The position numbers and the translations under genes were made by a program. Below, piece by piece: positions 5,874 to 8,200 of a stretch of DNA of 8,200 nt. Under the pieces are notes generated by a model. That model was not told the DNA's origin, did not search any database, and was given only the letters and a program-made list of their open reading frames with translations. Origin of the DNA: UBA8516 sp035457865. GTDB taxonomy: Archaea > Thermoproteota > Nitrososphaeria > Nitrososphaerales > Nitrosopumilaceae. The stretch is taken from positions 1 through 8,200 of the forward strand of contig DATIAR010000011.1 in assembly GCA_035457865.1 (NCBI GenBank), written 5' to 3'. The number at the start of each line of letters is the position of its first letter. Positions within the stretch are counted from its first letter, which is position 1.

Positions 5874-6853
5874 CTATACAAAAGTTAGATGAGGGTATAT
5901 TTGTGGACACTGCAAAGATTGACAAAATAAAAAATCTTGATGGTGTAATATTTGACTGTGATGGCGTGCTCATAGATATATCAAATTCGTACGATCTTGC
6001 TATAAAAAAAACTGTAGACTTTGTACTTAACAAAATGGCAAACATAGATCAGCCCAACATTGTAGGGACGCAGATGATTGATGGCTTTAAAGCTACAGGA
6101 GGTTTCAATGATGAAGTTGATCTTACTTATGCGCTCATTCTTTCAGTTGTAGCTGCAAAGAAACTAGACAGAAATGCGTCTGAATTCATTTTTGATGTAA
6201 TTAAAAATGCAGACCAAACTGGTATCACATCAGTTGAGATGTATCTTGATACGCTTGTAGATATTTCTGAGATTAGAAAAAAATTATCCTATCCCGGGAA
6301 GCATGACACAAATCCTCTGTATTCTGTATTTGATGAAATGTTTTATGGTGCTAATCTGTATTATGAACTTTATAAAAAAAAGCCACAATTTTTTAACGGT
6401 AAGGGATTGATCGATAACGATATAGTGCTTGTCAAAAAAGAACTAATCGAGAAACTAAGAAAAAAATTTGGAAAAAAAATCTCCATAGTGTCAGGACGTG
6501 GCTTGGTTTCCACGAAATATTCACTAAAGACGCTATTTGATGAGTTTGATCTAAAAAATTCACGATTTTTAGAAGACGAACCACGCAAGCTTGCAAAGCC
6601 AAATCCACAACCTCTGGTATCGTCTATCAAAGGACTAGGGTCGTCATGTTGCATGTTTGTTGGTGATTCGGTTGAGGATATTATAATGGCAAGAAAGGCT
6701 GATGAACTTGGCAACAAGACAATCTTTTGCGCTATTTATGGTACAAGCAAAGACCCGGAAACAAAACGCAATCTCTTTGAACAAAAAAATGCTGACATCA
6801 TATTAGAATCAATAGATCTGATTCCGAAGACATTAAATCTGGTAGAGGCATAA
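5870..6853 (+). CDS. HAD-superfamily phosphatase, candidate histidinol-phosphatase
   Basis: The protein has all four HAD hydrolase motifs: DGVIFDCDGVLID (24-36, nucleophile Asp29 and acid/base Asp31), VSGR (207-210, Ser208), a lysine at AKPNPQ (Lys243) and FVGDSVEDI (263-271, Asp266 and Asp270 for Mg2+). At 327 residues it is longer than common subfamily I HAD phosphatases (about 220). The extra length is a helical cap insert of roughly 150 residues between motifs I and II (about 40-190). It lies between hisC and hisB with ATGA overlap to hisC. The window has no PHP-type histidinol-phosphatase, and HisB here lacks the N-terminal phosphatase domain of the E. coli enzyme. I infer that it dephosphorylates histidinol phosphate, the step between HisC and HisD. 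The HAD fold is certain; the substrate rests on context only. Phosphoglycolate phosphatase-like or other HAD roles cannot be excluded. Confidence 0.8.
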   Translation: MTIQKLDEGIFVDTAKIDKIKNLDGVIFDCDGVLIDISNSYDLAIKKTVDFVLNKMANIDQPNIVGTQMIDGFKATGGFNDEVDLTYALILSVVAAKKLDRNASEFIFDVIKNADQTGITSVEMYLDTLVDISEIRKKLSYPGKHDTNPLYSVFDEMFYGANLYYELYKKKPQFFNGKGLIDNDIVLVKKELIEKLRKKFGKKISIVSGRGLVSTKYSLKTLFDEFDLKNSRFLEDEPRKLAKPNPQPLVSSIKGLGSSCCMFVGDSVEDIIMARKADELGNKTIFCAIYGTSKDPETKRNLFEQKNADIILESIDLIPKTLNLVEA

Positions 6854-6877
6854 AACCCGCTCTCTGCAGGAATTTGT

Positions 6878-7465
6878 ATGAAATCTAGATTAGGACGTAT
6901 CAATAGAAAAACAAAAGAGACCGAAGTCTCTGTAACTGTAAATCTTGATGGAAATGGAAAGATTTCAGTAAAGACAGGGATTCATTTTCTTGATCACTTG
7001 ATCACATCGTTTGGTAAACACGCAATGCTTGATCTTACTCTTAAGGCAGTTTCAAAAGATGGGATATCTCACCACTTGATTGAAGATACAGGCATTGCTC
7101 TTGCAAATGCAATTGATCTTGCACTTGGAAACAGATCTAGCATAACAAGATTTGGTCACGCATCCGTTCCAATGGATGAATCACTTGCTGAAGCGTCACT
7201 TGATCTTGTGAAACGTCAATATCATAAAATTGATTTGGGAATTGAGCGAAACCAGATAGAAGGAATATCAAAGGAAGACTTGGAACACTTTTTCAGCTCT
7301 TTTGCTCAGAATCTCAATAGCTGTATACACGTCACAGTAAGGTATGGAAAAAATGATCATCACAAAATTGAATCTGCAATAAAGGCCTTTGCGGTTGCAT
7401 GGAGAGCGGCAGCTAGCTATGACAAAAAGCAAAAAGGAATTCCAAGTACAAAAGGTGCCATGTAA
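6878..7465 (+). CDS. hisB: Imidazoleglycerol-phosphate dehydratase
   Basis: It dehydrates imidazole-glycerol phosphate to imidazole-acetol phosphate using two Mn ions. The 195 residues match the stand-alone dehydratase, with no fused phosphatase domain. Motifs are ETEVSVTVNLDG (14-25), TGIHFLDHL (33-41), DGISHHLIEDTGIALA (61-76), the metal-binding HHxxE at GKNDHHKIES (156-165) and the PSTKGAM end (189-195). A 24-base gap separates it from the preceding stop, the largest inside the operon. AGG at 6868-6870 sits seven bases before the ATG and can serve as ribosome site. The stop overlaps hisH by one base (TAATG). Confidence 0.96.
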   Translation: MKSRLGRINRKTKETEVSVTVNLDGNGKISVKTGIHFLDHLITSFGKHAMLDLTLKAVSKDGISHHLIEDTGIALANAIDLALGNRSSITRFGHASVPMDESLAEASLDLVKRQYHKIDLGIERNQIEGISKEDLEHFFSSFAQNLNSCIHVTVRYGKNDHHKIESAIKAFAVAWRAAASYDKKQKGIPSTKGAM

Positions 7466-8070
7466 TGGTTAAAGTGGCAATTTTTGATTATGGCGCAGGA
7501 AACATATTCAGTCTAAAATCATCACTTGAAAAAAATGATGCACAGGTTGATGTGGTTACAGATCTTAATCATTCAAACAACTATTCTGGACTCTTGTTGC
7601 CTGGAGTAGGTAATTTTGATCCTGCAATACACAGCCTAAATTCATCAAAAAAGGCATTTGCTGATGTAGTAAAAAATCAGATCCCAGTTCTAGGAATATG
7701 TCTTGGTATGGAGATGTTCTTTGAAAGAAGCGAAGAAGGAAAAGAAAGTGGCCTTGGGGTGTTAGAAGGCGATGTAATCTTGCTTCCAAACAAATTCAAG
7801 ATACCTCACATGGGATGGAATGACTTGCAAATAAAAAAACCAAGCAGACTCTTAGAAGGCGTAAAGGAGGGCTCATGGGTATATTTTGTCCACTCTTACA
7901 GAGCAAACCCAAGAAATCCAGACATAGTAAAAGCTGATTCTGACTATGGCATAAGCGTCCCTGCAGTGATAGAAAGCGGTCCACTTTTTGGCACCCAGTT
8001 TCATCCTGAGAAATCTAGCAAAGTAGGCTCTATAATGATCAAGAACTTTTTGCGAGAGTGTAAAAAGTGA
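7465..8070 (+). CDS. hisH: Imidazole glycerol phosphate synthase, glutamine amidotransferase subunit
   Basis: HisH is the class I glutaminase of the HisHF complex. It releases ammonia from glutamine, which is channelled to HisF to form imidazole-glycerol phosphate and AICAR. The 201 residues have the full family pattern: DYGAGN (8-13), LLPGVGNF for the oxyanion strand (44-51), GICLGMEMFFE with nucleophile Cys79 (77-87), HMGWND (115-120), YFVHSYRA (130-137) and GTQFHPEKS with His180 and Glu182 (176-184). The catalytic triad Cys79-His180-Glu182 is complete. AAGGTG at 7452-7457 is a good ribosome site seven bases before the ATG. The 3' end overlaps the hisA GTG start by four bases. The partner hisF is not in the window. 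Confidence 0.96.
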   Translation: MVKVAIFDYGAGNIFSLKSSLEKNDAQVDVVTDLNHSNNYSGLLLPGVGNFDPAIHSLNSSKKAFADVVKNQIPVLGICLGMEMFFERSEEGKESGLGVLEGDVILLPNKFKIPHMGWNDLQIKKPSRLLEGVKEGSWVYFVHSYRANPRNPDIVKADSDYGISVPAVIESGPLFGTQFHPEKSSKVGSIMIKNFLRECKK

Positions 8071-8200
8071 AAATCATTCCTGCAATTGACCTAATGGATG
8101 GTAAGGTAGTGCGCCTTGTAAAAGGTGATCCAAAAAACAAAACAATCTACAGCGACAATCCTGTGGAGATTGCAAAAAAATGGGAGAAAGCAGGTGCAGA
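8067..8200 (+). CDS. hisA: ProFAR isomerase (HisA), N-terminal part cut by the window end
   Basis: From GTG 8067 the frame stays open for 44 codons to the right edge. It begins MKIIPAIDLMDGKVVRLVKG, followed by DPKNKTIYSDNP and EIAKKWEKAGA. That is the first beta strand and phosphate-site region of the HisA TIM barrel, including the catalytic Asp8 in PAIDL. The PAIDLMDGKVVRLVKGD form distinguishes HisA from HisF, which typically starts with RIIPCLDV. The enzyme isomerises ProFAR to PRFAR, the substrate of HisF. The GTG overlaps the hisH stop as GTGA, which supports the start and operon membership. The rest of the gene is outside the window. Confidence 0.92.
   Translation, partial: MKIIPAIDLMDGKVVRLVKGDPKNKTIYSDNPVEIAKKWEKAGA

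Noticed and set aside
6854..6877. Possible terminator or internal promoter in the gap before hisB
   Set aside because: The 24 bases contain no hairpin with a T-run and no TATA element. They hold only a weak AGG ribosome site.

Overview
The window looks like chromosomal DNA of an archaeon. The best guess is a Nitrososphaerota (Thaumarchaeota) lineage of the Nitrosopumilus/Nitrosarchaeum kind. The reasons are AT-rich, densely packed genes; TATA boxes about 27 bp upstream of first genes with almost no leader; frequent GTG/TTG starts; an intron-bearing initiator tRNA with the archaeal A1 and three-GC anticodon-stem signature; an HMG-CoA reductase gene (mevalonate route to isoprenoid lipids); and a histidine operon with a long-form HisG. 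The assignment is inferred from these traits, not from a database match.

Layout. Positions 1-83 (minus strand, running off the left edge) hold the 5' two thirds of an initiator tRNA-Met(CAU), apparently interrupted by two small introns (D-loop and 37/38). Positions 84-165 are a divergent promoter region. On the plus strand follow a secreted or membrane-anchored PQQ-type sugar dehydrogenase (166-1257) and, one base later, a class II HMG-CoA reductase (1259 onward). The reductase reading frame ends at 2431, but its normal C-terminus continues in the -1 frame to 2505, so the gene carries a frameshift near 2395-2398.

A short promoter gap (2506-2545) leads into a tightly packed histidine operon that fills the rest: hisG, hisD, hisC, a HAD phosphatase, hisB, hisH and the beginning of hisA, which is cut by the right edge. 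Most junctions overlap by 1-4 bases. Together the genes encode ATP-PRPP condensation (HisG), the ProFAR isomerase (HisA, partial), the glutaminase of IGP synthase (HisH), dehydration (HisB), transamination (HisC), probably histidinol-phosphate dephosphorylation (the HAD protein) and oxidation to histidine (HisD). HisF and HisI/HisE are not in the window and may lie downstream of hisA.

The most notable points are the two-intron initiator tRNA, the clean -1 frameshift in the reductase, the HAD gene as a candidate for the histidinol-phosphatase step, and loss of the expected catalytic histidine in the sugar dehydrogenase homologue. No CRISPR array, insertion sequence, rRNA or prophage feature was seen.
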